The notes below the pieces were generated by a model that saw only the letters and a list, made by a program, of their open reading frames with translations, was not told where the DNA came from and made no database searches. A stretch of DNA of 48,315 bases from Clostridiaceae bacterium. Lineage in GTDB: Bacteria > Bacillota > Clostridia > Saccharofermentanales > DTU023. Location of the stretch: positions 1 to 48,315 of the forward strand of contig DUPV01000058.1 in assembly GCA_012838135.1 (NCBI GenBank). The letters are read 5' to 3'. A program made the position numbers and the translations under genes. Positions 30,030 to 38,047 of the stretch are shown here, in pieces (the first letter of the stretch is position 1; every line of letters starts with the position of its first letter).

Positions 30030-30047
30030 AATTCCTCCTAGACATTG

Positions 30048-30133
30048 GAGCATTGGACGGTAGTCTGTAGATTCAAAATCTGTTTATTACAAAGATATAC
30101 AGTTTTTCAACCTACCTCCCACAGTCAATGCTC
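30048..30133 (-). promoter_or_regulatory. Structured pnp leader
   Basis: GAGCATTG (minus strand, early) pairs with CAATGCTC 70 bases later, and GGTAG pairs with CTACC inside it. This makes a two-part long-range helix around a small hairpin (AGATT-TTG-AATCT). It ends about 20 nt before the pnp start and lies just after the rpsO terminator. PNPase autoregulates through a cut leader stem in other bacteria, so a similar role is plausible. Confidence 0.45.
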
Positions 30134-30144
30134 GCTATTTTTCT

Positions 30145-30171
30145 TGTAAAAAGGCGGGAATTCCCGCCTTT
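30145..30171 (-). terminator. rpsO terminator
   Basis: AAAGGCGGG and CCCGCCTTT arms around an AATT loop are followed by TTTT on the minus strand, beginning three bases after the rpsO stop. It is a textbook intrinsic terminator; partial read-through would feed pnp. Confidence 0.9.
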
Positions 30172-30174
30172 GAA

Positions 30175-30438
30175 TTATCTTCTTAATCCTAATTTAGCAA
30201 TTATGGCTCTATAACGTTCTATGTCATTTTTCTCTAAATAATTAAGTAAGCCTCTTCTTTTACCGACCATCGTCAACATACCACGTCTGGAATGATGATC
30301 GCCTTTATGTATTTTCAGATGCTCGGTCAAATGACGAATACGTTCTGTCAAAATTGCAATTTGAACTTCCGGCGAACCGGTGTCAGATTCGTTAATCTTG
30401 AATTCTTCGATAATTTCTTGTTTTCTTTGATTGTCCAT
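30175..30438 (-). CDS. rpsO: 30S ribosomal protein S15
   Basis: 87 residues, the usual length. Family motifs are [45 protein letters not shown] and a C-terminal LGLRR. It binds 16S rRNA and nucleates platform assembly. AGGAGG lies eight bases before the ATG. It is transcribed from its own promoter with a ~67-nt leader that contains short inverted repeats (for example GCAAAGT and ACTTTGC), where S15 autoregulation is known in other bacteria. Confidence 0.97.
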   Translation of the reverse strand: MDNQRKQEIIEEFKINESDTGSPEVQIAILTERIRHLTEHLKIHKGDHHSRRGMLTMVGKRRGLLNYLEKNDIERYRAIIAKLGLRR

Positions 30439-30512
30439 TAAAATTTCCTCCTAAGCCTTGAGCAAAGTAAAAGGTCGGACTATCCTCAAACTTTGCAAAG
30501 GTAATCTTTTGA

Positions 30513-30541
30513 ATCATACATCAAACAATTATTCTTGTAAA
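30513..30541 (-). promoter_or_regulatory. rpsO promoter
   Basis: The minus strand has TTTACA (30536-30541), a 17-base spacer and TATGAT (30513-30518). The predicted start is near 30505. Confidence 0.75.
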
Positions 30542-30651
30542 GTTCAGTAATTATTTTATTAACTGATATTTTGTTTCCAGATTAAAACAGAATCAAATTT
30601 TCATTTAACTTATATATTGCCGTTATTAATTAAATTTAATCAACATTATTA

Positions 30652-31848
30652 TCAATCATCAGGTTTATCAGAATCTGAATATTCAGATTGTTTAGAGCCT
30701 TTTTTCGGACTTGCATTTTGACGTTTCTCATTTATATGCAGTCGAATTTTCTGCTCTTTCAGTTCAATCCAATCTTCAATCAATTGATAAATGATCGAAG
30801 CAACCGGAACTGCAAGTAATGCACCCATTATACCGAACAATCCGCCGGCGACCGTTATGGCAACCAGAACCCAAATCTGAGGCAATTCCATGGAATCAGC
30901 AACCCTTCTCGGATAAATCAGATTATTTTCTATTTGTTGTATCACCATAATTAAAATAAAATATCCGAACAACATTTGCGGTTTAACAAAAATAATGATA
31001 ATAGCACCGAAAATACCGCCTACCCATGCACCCACAATCGGAATCAGAACGGACAAACCGTTCATCACACTGATAATTAACGGATATGGGAAACCGAAAA
31101 CCACCAAGCCAACAAGACACATCACGCCCAGAATGAAACTTTCAGTTATTTGCGTATAAACATAACTGGATAATATTTCATGTGTGACATAAGAAACATG
31201 TTGCAGATGTGGTTGAACTCTATGGGGAATCACTGCATTGCAGAAACGATTTAACTGGCGTTTCAAATTGTTTTTATCGGCAACTATATAAATTGAAATA
31301 ATCAATCCCAGGAAAAAAGATGCAACAGTAGACACTATACCGGAAAATAATTTACTGATAACACCGGGCAATTGAGCAACTAAGATGCCAATCGTATCTT
31401 TGGCTTTATCTCCGATATTTGAAATCAATCCCGGATCAATATTATATTGTTCCAACCAGTCAGAAAATGAATTTACCGTTCTGGTAAATGTTACCGAATA
31501 ACGATCAAAGTTTGATATAAATTCACCGAAACTATCTGCCAATTGAGGTATCATAATTAGAACAAGACCAACTAATATTCCTATAAATATCAAATATGAC
31601 AGGATAATCGCCGGAACTTTAGCTCTTTGATTATTAAAATATGGGATTTTTCGGAATTGTTTTTTAAAGAATTCAATTGGTCGATTTAATAATAATGCTA
31701 TCAAGAAACCTACAAGTAAAGGTGCTAAAAGACTGATTACTTTGCCGACAAAAGCCGTAATAAAATCAATTTTGCTAACAACTGCTGATGCTGCAATCAC
31801 AATCACTACAATCATCAGTATAAACTTTTTGTCGTCTTTTTTTAGCAT
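30652..31848 (-). CDS. AI-2E family transporter (YdiK/PerM-like permease)
   Basis: 398 residues from the ATG at 31848, which has AAAGG six bases upstream. About eight membrane helices occur in the family pattern: an N-terminal pair with LLAPLLVGFLIALLLNRPIEFFKK, a middle amphipathic region, and the conserved end INGLSVLIPIVGAWVGG-like segment and P-R-V-D-S-M-E-L-P motif. The family exports diverse small molecules; the AI-2 label should not be taken as substrate. The charged ~40-residue C-terminal tail is cytoplasmic. It lies alone between murD and rpsO with its own promoter. Confidence 0.88.
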   Translation of the reverse strand: MLKKDDKKFILMIVVIVIAASAVVSKIDFITAFVGKVISLLAPLLVGFLIALLLNRPIEFFKKQFRKIPYFNNQRAKVPAIILSYLIFIGILVGLVLIMIPQLADSFGEFISNFDRYSVTFTRTVNSFSDWLEQYNIDPGLISNIGDKAKDTIGILVAQLPGVISKLFSGIVSTVASFFLGLIISIYIVADKNNLKRQLNRFCNAVIPHRVQPHLQHVSYVTHEILSSYVYTQITESFILGVMCLVGLVVFGFPYPLIISVMNGLSVLIPIVGAWVGGIFGAIIIIFVKPQMLFGYFILIMVIQQIENNLIYPRRVADSMELPQIWVLVAITVAGGLFGIMGALLAVPVASIIYQLIEDWIELKEQKIRLHINEKRQNASPKKGSKQSEYSDSDKPDD

Positions 31849-31875
31849 AATAGACCTTTCAAAAGAAGTAAATAC

Positions 31876-31903
31876 ATTATAATTCATTCAGCTGAATAGT
31901 GAA
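31876..31903 (-). promoter_or_regulatory. Promoter of the AI-2E permease with palindromic spacer
   Basis: The minus strand has TTCACT (31898-31903), a 16-base spacer and TATAAT (31876-31881). The spacer holds ATTCAGCTGAAT (31886-31897), a 12-bp perfect palindrome, which would be a good repressor site. Confidence 0.55.
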
Positions 31904-32051
31904 AGGCAAAATTAAAATTCTCAGAAGATGATTTTTAAAAATCGGAAATTAAATTTCAATTGGCCTTTTCAATTAGAAACTGATTCAAATTAATAATTCA
32001 ATAATTCAAAATCCATATTACTGAATATTTCAAAAATTAATTTAATAAATA

Positions 32052-33491
32052 CTAACCGCCAAAAAGTCCATTAACTAAATTTTTAAAATAGTTACCACGT
32101 TCTTCAAAATTTTTGAATCTATCAAAAGATGTTCCGGCAGGACTGAGAATTATCGATTCTCCGGGCATAGCAATACGACAAGCTCTCTCCAGTGCATCTT
32201 CATAATCATCACAATGTATTATTTGCATTGAGCTGACTGACTTACCAATTTGATGTGCTTCCTGCCTGACTTGTTTCTCGATTAAATCAGCATTAGCACC
32301 GCAAAGAATTAATTTATCGGTAGCGGCAGCCACAATTTTACCCAAACCACGATAATCGGAATTTTTATCTTTACCACCCATGATTAAGACTGTAGGAATT
32401 CCTTGTTTAATAAAAGCTGATAATGTATGTTTACTGCGTTCCGGCGAGCTGTCGATTGAACTGTTATAGAATTTAACCTGATCTATTTCTCTAATAAATT
32501 CCAGACGATGCTCCAAACCTTTAAAGTTTTGTACTGCAATCCTGATATTATCTAAACTTACATCATCCTGTACTGCAGCCATTGCGGATAAACAATTTTC
32601 TAAATTGAAATCACCCATTAAATGTAAATCTGATTCATTCAATAAGGCGACAAATTCGTCAGAACCTCTGGCACAATAACCTAATTGACCATTCTGTCTT
32701 TGATAAACTTGATGTGTGCAACACTCATATCTTTGATTAAACCAAATTAGTTCCCCTTTGAGTTTAGACCAGTCAACAGCAAATTCAGGAAAATTACCGT
32801 TTAAGATTATTTTATCTTGATTGGATTGATGACGATACAATTGTTTTTTTGCTTCAATATATTCGTCATAATTTTGGTGAACATCTAAATGATTAGGTGT
32901 TACATTCGTTAAAACCGCAACATTCGGACTAACTTGTAAATCAATTAATTGAAAACTTGATAATTCCAGAACTACTTTTGAGTATCCGGTCATCTGTTCC
33001 AGATCAGCCAGCAAGGGTCTGCCTATATTACCGCCGACATAAACATCATCAGTTTGTTGTTTAAGCATTCTATAAATTAAACTGGTGGTTGTTGATTTGC
33101 CATCACTTCCTGTTACCGCAAATGTTTTGCCCGGACAATATTGAAGAAAGACTTCCATTTCGGAAGTAATAATCGCTCCTCTCGCCTTTTCTGCTAAAAG
33201 ATATTTATTGTAAGGCATCATAATCGGTGTTCTGAAAATCAGATCAAATCCGATCAAATAATCCAGATAATCATCACCCAAATACCATTTAATCTCATAA
33301 CCCAGGTTTTGAAATTCATTTTTTAAATTAACAGCAATATCAGAATCTGCCGGCATCTTATCAAAAGCTGAGATGTTCAGTTTTTGCTCTGCCAGTAATC
33401 TAAGCAAAGGCTGATTGCTGATCCCAAGTCCGATTACCGCAATCTTTTTATCTTTTAACCAATTTTTAAAATCAGCATATTTTCTTTCCAT
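32052..33491 (-). CDS. murD: UDP-N-acetylmuramoyl-L-alanine--D-glutamate ligase
   Basis: 479 residues. The N-terminal Rossmann part (IAVIGLGISNQPLLRLL) is followed by the P-loop AVTGSDGKSTTTSLI, ELSSFQL, TNVTPNHLDVH and, in place of the common NDSKATN, a YNSSIDSSPER segment of the kind seen in Clostridia-type MurD. The C-terminal domain ends with ILSPAGTSFDRFKNFEERG. It adds D-Glu to the cytoplasmic wall precursor. Here it stands outside any dcw cluster, preceded by satD/DUF3307. Confidence 0.95.
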   Translation of the reverse strand: MERKYADFKNWLKDKKIAVIGLGISNQPLLRLLAEQKLNISAFDKMPADSDIAVNLKNEFQNLGYEIKWYLGDDYLDYLIGFDLIFRTPIMMPYNKYLLAEKARGAIITSEMEVFLQYCPGKTFAVTGSDGKSTTTSLIYRMLKQQTDDVYVGGNIGRPLLADLEQMTGYSKVVLELSSFQLIDLQVSPNVAVLTNVTPNHLDVHQNYDEYIEAKKQLYRHQSNQDKIILNGNFPEFAVDWSKLKGELIWFNQRYECCTHQVYQRQNGQLGYCARGSDEFVALLNESDLHLMGDFNLENCLSAMAAVQDDVSLDNIRIAVQNFKGLEHRLEFIREIDQVKFYNSSIDSSPERSKHTLSAFIKQGIPTVLIMGGKDKNSDYRGLGKIVAAATDKLILCGANADLIEKQVRQEAHQIGKSVSSMQIIHCDDYEDALERACRIAMPGESIILSPAGTSFDRFKNFEERGNYFKNLVNGLFGG

Positions 33492-33577
33492 TTAATAAAC
33501 TTAGCCTCTTAAATTTATTATTATAATAATTATTTTACTTAATTCGTAGGTTATCAGTAAGCTCTAAATTAATATTT

Positions 33578-33781
33578 TTATATTAAAACAAATATCATAT
33601 AATATAAAATTATAGCCAAAAGAATACTGTATAAAGTACCGATTAAATAGTATTCAGCAAATGTTTTATCTTCTTCAATTTGTTTGAATCTGGCATTGGA
33701 TATTTTTTCGCTTTGCAGATGAAAATCACCTAAAAAATGACAAATTAAAATTAAAATTGTTAAATTATTTATGTTACTCAT
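33578..33781 (-). CDS. Short DUF3307-like two-helix membrane protein
   Basis: 67 residues. A first hydrophobic helix (about 6-19) contains the DUF3307-type HFLGDFHLQ motif. A basic/acidic stretch (KISNARFKQIEEDKTF) precedes a second helix (about 45-66) that ends the protein. Normal DUF3307 domains are roughly twice as long, so this is a reduced version; no continuation is found in other frames downstream. The start overlaps the satD stop by eight bases (ATGAGTAA), indicating translational coupling. Function unknown; it may be an anchor or effector for SatD. Confidence 0.65.
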   Translation of the reverse strand: MSNINNLTILILICHFLGDFHLQSEKISNARFKQIEEDKTFAEYYLIGTLYSILLAIILYYMIFVLI

Positions 33782-34436
33782 GATAACCCTCTAATAATTT
33801 ACCAATAATTTTTCTTGTGTGAAGATATATTTTGATATTTCCTTTTGTCAATCTTTTGCTTAAACTGCTTTCCGAAATATCAGCAAATTCAGCAACATCC
33901 TTTTGGATAAAATCATCTTGATAAATACCCAGATTAAGAATTGTTTTAAAAGTTTGATATTGTGTTTCTGTCCACATAGTTTTTAATGTTTCGCTATTAA
34001 GTATAAGTGTATTAATAAGTTCGTCTTTTTTAAAATCAGAACCTTTAAACATTAAGTTGCATCTTCCATTCCAATTATTTTTATGTACGTCTTCAACTGC
34101 TTTTCTGGCATTCCAAAAAGCCGGTCCATCTGACCCTATACTAAACTCGGGGTCAATCTGAGTCGTAATTTCTCCATAACCGATTCCTAATCTGAACGGA
34201 TGATCAATTGATAGCTGAATTTTATCAATCATCTGAAATATTTGTGAATCGATTTTCAGAATAGATTGAAATTCATCCCCTAAAGTCAACATAAGTTTTG
34301 ATACAATTAGACTTTTAAATGTGACATTAATCTCATTAAAAGCAAATTTGATTTTTCGTTGCAACCTTGATCTGTCTTTATCTTCTATTTGTCTTGATCC
34401 AATTAGATCTCCGATAATTACCAGATAATTGTCCAT
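33774..34436 (-). CDS. SatD family protein (palm-like N-terminus plus helix-turn-helix)
   Basis: 220 residues. I recognise the SatD family by VIIGDLIGSRQ (6-16), LTLGDEFQSIL (50-60), FRLGIGYGEI (81-90) and DGPAFWNARKAVE (103-115). The C-terminal ~60 residues contain a DNA-binding-type helix-turn-helix (QKDVAEFADISESSLSKRL). My inference is that the N-terminal motifs match the metal-binding Asp pair and GIG strand of nucleotidyl-cyclase palm domains; no activity is known to me for the family. SatD was named from an acid-tolerance locus of Streptococcus. The ribosome binding site is weak (GAGAG). It is coupled to the downstream DUF3307-like gene and driven by a strong promoter over three inverted repeats. 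Confidence 0.8.
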   Translation of the reverse strand: MDNYLVIIGDLIGSRQIEDKDRSRLQRKIKFAFNEINVTFKSLIVSKLMLTLGDEFQSILKIDSQIFQMIDKIQLSIDHPFRLGIGYGEITTQIDPEFSIGSDGPAFWNARKAVEDVHKNNWNGRCNLMFKGSDFKKDELINTLILNSETLKTMWTETQYQTFKTILNLGIYQDDFIQKDVAEFADISESSLSKRLTKGNIKIYLHTRKIIGKLLEGYHE

Positions 34437-34503
34437 GATAAATCTCTCAGTCTGAAATTATTAATACCTAAACAACGGTAATTCACTTAAATTCCACAAT
34501 AAT

Positions 34504-34586
34504 AAAATTTTCCATCAAAAAGGAAAATTTTTTATGTTTCCTTTCTCACGGAAATATTTAATAATTTCCTTATATAAGGAAATTAT
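34504..34586. promoter_or_regulatory. Three TTTCC-N8-GGAAA operators, centres 28 bp apart
   Basis: Inverted repeats lie at 34509-34526 (extended arms 34504-34531), 34537-34554 and 34565-34582 (extended to a 26-bp perfect palindrome, 34561-34586). Each has TTTCC, exactly eight bases, GGAAA. Their centres are 34517.5, 34545.5 and 34573.5, a constant 28-bp period. The right-most one covers the predicted satD start site; the others lie in the leader. Confidence 0.75.
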
Positions 34587-34610
34587 ATCTGAATATTTTT
34601 TTGAATTCAA
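34582..34610 (-). promoter_or_regulatory. satD promoter
   Basis: The minus strand has TTGAAT (34605-34610), a 17-base spacer and TATAAT (34582-34587). The start site would be near 34575, in the middle of the first operator, giving a ~139-nt leader. Confidence 0.75.
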
Positions 34611-34694
34611 TTAAAAATATTATATCTTCTGGAGATTTGATTAATAATACTATATGAAATTATCTATTGATAATTGACAATTTTATCAAGGTAC

Positions 34695-35687
34695 TTATAT
34701 TTTATTGATAGTCGCAGCCATTACCGCTTTAATTGTATGCATACGGTTCTCAGCTTGTTGATACACATAAGATTGCTCACCATTAAAAACTTCATCGGTA
34801 ACTTCCATTTCTTCGATACCGGTTTTTAAATTGATCTCTCTGGCGGTTGCCGTTTTTAAATCGTGAAATGCCGGCAAACAGTGCATAAAAATGGCATCTT
34901 CATGGGCTAAGGACATTAATTCACTATTGACCTGACAATGAGCTAATTGCTTGATTCTGGGAATCCAAAATTCTTCCGGCTCACCCATAGACACCCAGAC
35001 ATCCGTATATAATACATCAGCATTTACAGCAGCTTTTTGGATATCCTCTTCAAAACGGAGTTTGGCACCGGTCTGTTCCGCAAGCATTTGACATTCGGCA
35101 ATCAATTCCGGAGTCGGATAAAATTCTTTGGGTGCCGCAATTGTTAAGTCCATACCCATTTTTGCCGCTCCCACTAATAATGAATTCCCGATATTGTAAT
35201 GAGCATCGCCTAAATAAACCATTTTTACACCTTTTAAGCGACCGAACTTTTCTTTAATCGTCATAAAATCAGCCAAAATTTGAGTCGGATGGGCTTCATT
35301 GGTTAATCCGTTCCAAACCGGAACTAGTGCATGTTCAGCTAACTCATCAACGATCTCCTGTTCATAACCACGATAACAAATACCGTCATATATTCCGGAT
35401 AAAATCCTAGCGGTATCGGCAATGCTTTCTTTTACACCTAAATGCGAATTATTAGAGTTAATATAAGTTGAACCCATACCTAGATCATGGGCAGCAACTT
35501 CAAAACTGCATCTGGTTCGTGTGCTGGATTTTTCAAAAATTAAAGCGATATTATATTCTTCAAATTCCCGATGCGGAATACGCTTTTGTTTTTTTGCTTT
35601 GTATTCTAAAGCTAATCTTAACAGATATTTAATTTCTTCAGGTGTAAAATCCATAATTTGGAGAAAATCTCGATTTTTCAAGTTCAT
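34695..35687 (-). CDS. argF: Ornithine carbamoyltransferase
   Basis: 330 residues from the ATG at 35687, a typical length. Carbamoyl-phosphate site KSSTRTRCSFE, then NEAHPTQILADFMT, LGDAHYNIGNS, TDVWVSMGE and the ornithine loop MHCLPAFHD. It makes citrulline from ornithine. The Shine-Dalgarno is weak (GGGCTG). Last gene of argCJBDF. Confidence 0.97.
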   Translation of the reverse strand: MNLKNRDFLQIMDFTPEEIKYLLRLALEYKAKKQKRIPHREFEEYNIALIFEKSSTRTRCSFEVAAHDLGMGSTYINSNNSHLGVKESIADTARILSGIYDGICYRGYEQEIVDELAEHALVPVWNGLTNEAHPTQILADFMTIKEKFGRLKGVKMVYLGDAHYNIGNSLLVGAAKMGMDLTIAAPKEFYPTPELIAECQMLAEQTGAKLRFEEDIQKAAVNADVLYTDVWVSMGEPEEFWIPRIKQLAHCQVNSELMSLAHEDAIFMHCLPAFHDLKTATAREINLKTGIEEMEVTDEVFNGEQSYVYQQAENRMHTIKAVMAATINKI

Positions 35688-35717
35688 AGTCAGCCCAACT
35701 TTTCTTATAATAATTGC

Positions 35718-35747
35718 AATCAGCAAATTCTGATGGAATTGCTGATT
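35718..35747 (-). repeat. Hairpin between argD and argF
   Basis: AATCAGC-AATTC and GAATT-GCTGATT arms (one bulge) surround a five-base loop, just upstream of argF. No T-tract follows, so it is more likely a processing or stability element within the operon than a terminator. Confidence 0.45.
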
Positions 35748-35771
35748 ATAAGGTCAAACATATTTTTTTAA

Positions 35772-36947
35772 CTAAACATTATCCGTCTTGGCACATGTTT
35801 TTTTAATGACATTGATTGCTTGCTCTAAAACATCTTGCGGAATATTTAAAGCCGGCAAAAGACGCACTTTATCTTTCGCAGAAATAACTAAAACACCTTG
35901 TTCGATGCATTCGCGGATAATATCTTGATTATTACGCTCGACTTCTATTCCCAGCATCAAACCTAAACCGGTAATATTTTTGATTCCTTTAGCATTTTTT
36001 AAAGTATTAATTATATATTCTGATTTTTGTTTTACTTCAACCAATAAGTCTTCATCAATTCTTTGCAAAATATTAATTGCACCGGCACAACAGACCGGAT
36101 TACCGCCAAATGTCGAACCATGTGTACCCGGTGTCAAAGTATTTTTAACTTTATCACCTAGGATTGTCGCACCAAGAGGTAATCCCCCACCCAAGCCTTT
36201 AGCCGTCGTAACAATATCCGGCTTTAAACCGAAATTCATATAGCCGAATAACTTACCGGTCCGACCGTTACCGGTTTGAACTTCATCTGTAATCAATAAC
36301 AAATCATTTTTATCACAAAAATCAGCGACTTGACTGAGATATTCTTGATTAAGAGGATTTACGCCGCCTTCGCCTTGAATAACTTCAAGCATAATTGCCG
36401 CACATTTATTTTGTCCGGCCAGCTTTTCAATATCAGAAAAAACATTTGCCCGAGCATAAACAAATCCAGGAGTCAACGGTGTAAAATCCTGATGGAAATC
36501 AGCTTGTCCTGTTGCCGCCAAAGTCGTAATTGTCCGACCATGGAAGCTGTTTTCTAAAGTGATAATCGTATAATGATCTTTACCTTTTAAATCTGCTGCA
36601 TATTTACGAGCAACTTTAATTGCACATTCATTAGCTTCACCACCCGAATTTGAAAAGAAGACTTTTTGCATATCGGTTTTGTTACACAGTAATTCCGCTA
36701 ATTTCACAGCGGGTTCGGTATAATATAAATTTGAAGTGTGCTGAACCTGCTGCAACTGATTGGTAATTGCACCAATCCATGCTTGATCGGCAAAACCGAA
36801 AGTATTAACGGCAATTCCACCTGACAAGTCAATATATTCATGATCATTTTCATCATAGACTAAACTGCCTTTACCGTATTTGATTACAACGGGAAAACGA
36901 TTATAAGTATTGGCAATAAATTTCTGGTCATTTTGTTTAATATTCAT
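35772..36947 (-). CDS. argD: Acetylornithine aminotransferase
   Basis: 391 residues, class III PLP aminotransferase. NSGGEANECAIKVARKY, the HGRTITTLAATGQ segment, ITDEVQTGNGRTGK, and the PLP lysine in TTAKGLGGGLPLGA are visible. It makes N-acetylornithine from the semialdehyde. AAGGA lies eight bases before the ATG. It follows argB. Confidence 0.95.
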   Translation of the reverse strand: MNIKQNDQKFIANTYNRFPVVIKYGKGSLVYDENDHEYIDLSGGIAVNTFGFADQAWIGAITNQLQQVQHTSNLYYTEPAVKLAELLCNKTDMQKVFFSNSGGEANECAIKVARKYAADLKGKDHYTIITLENSFHGRTITTLAATGQADFHQDFTPLTPGFVYARANVFSDIEKLAGQNKCAAIMLEVIQGEGGVNPLNQEYLSQVADFCDKNDLLLITDEVQTGNGRTGKLFGYMNFGLKPDIVTTAKGLGGGLPLGATILGDKVKNTLTPGTHGSTFGGNPVCCAGAINILQRIDEDLLVEVKQKSEYIINTLKNAKGIKNITGLGLMLGIEVERNNQDIIRECIEQGVLVISAKDKVRLLPALNIPQDVLEQAINVIKKTCAKTDNV

Positions 36948-37064
36948 ATAAACTTTCCTTCTGTATATTTATAAAATATGTCTATAGTAGATTCCAGTTA
37001 AATTTTTAATAAGTCTAAGTATGTTTTTAATAAATTTTAAGTATATATATCATTTATTTTAAAT

Positions 37065-37919
37065 CTATTTAACAAACATTGTTCCAATTCCGGAGTCGGT
37101 TAAAGTTTCGATCAACAGTGAATGCGGTATTCTGCCATCAATGATAAAAACTTTATTTACTCCCCAACGCAATGCATTGGTACAACATTCTACTTTCGGT
37201 AACATGCCGCCGGTAATAACTTGATCAGCAATCAGTTTATCAACATCATCTAAAGTTACAACCGGGATCAAGGTTGAGGCATCTTTCTCATCTCGTAAAA
37301 TACCGGCAATATCAGTCATTGTAATTAAACTCTCGGCACCTAGTTCACCTGCAATTTTTGCGGCTGCAGTGTCGGCATTAATATTATAAGTATTTCCCTT
37401 GGCATCACAACCGATTGTTGATATAACCGGTATATATCCCTTTTCGATTACATCAAGAATCGGTTGAACATTAACTTCTTCTATTTTACCGACATAACCT
37501 AAACGCGGATCTTTAATGCTTGCCTTAATCATATGACCGTCAATACCGGAAAGTCCGATTGCTTTACCGCCTTTGGTCTGAATCAGATTGACTAAATCCT
37601 TATTGACTTTACCTGCTAAAACCATTTGTACTACTCGCATTGTCTTTTCATCGGTAACTCGAAGACCTTCTACGAATTCGCTTTGAATGTTCATTTTAGT
37701 TAAAGTTTCATTAATCTCGATACCGCCACCGTGAACTAAAACAACCTTCACTCCAATTAGTGATAAAAGCACGATATCATGCATTGTCGAGTCAATTAAG
37801 TATTCTTTGATCATTGCATTACCGCCGTATTTGACTACGACAATTTTATTGTTATAGCTTTGAAAATACGGTAGTGCCTGAACCAGAATATTAGCTCTTT
37901 CTTCATTTGAATAATTCAT
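37065..37919 (-). CDS. argB: Acetylglutamate kinase
   Basis: 284 residues. VVVKYGGNAM, LVHGGGIEINETL, DIAGIL and a GGMLPKVE-type end motif. It has the N-terminal helix before the kinase core (ANILVQALPYFQSYNNK) that is seen in arginine-inhibited NAGKs, so feedback control by arginine is likely (inference). AAGGATG precedes the ATG. Confidence 0.96.
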   Translation of the reverse strand: MNYSNEERANILVQALPYFQSYNNKIVVVKYGGNAMIKEYLIDSTMHDIVLLSLIGVKVVLVHGGGIEINETLTKMNIQSEFVEGLRVTDEKTMRVVQMVLAGKVNKDLVNLIQTKGGKAIGLSGIDGHMIKASIKDPRLGYVGKIEEVNVQPILDVIEKGYIPVISTIGCDAKGNTYNINADTAAAKIAGELGAESLITMTDIAGILRDEKDASTLIPVVTLDDVDKLIADQVITGGMLPKVECCTNALRWGVNKVFIIDGRIPHSLLIETLTDSGIGTMFVK

Positions 37920-38047
37920 ATTTCATCCTTATGTTTTATTATGTTTCAACTTTTAATCAAATTATTATAATTTTGTGCAAAATTGTGCTGAATATAACAT
38001 TATATTCAGTAACAATATCTTGCGGATTATTAATTGTTTTCGATGCA

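Noticed and set aside
34504-34586. Short CRISPR-like array, because repeats have a 28-bp period
   Set aside because: Only the TTTCC/GGAAA arms recur; the unit has no spacers of separate origin and no cas genes are near. Promoter geometry fits operators better.
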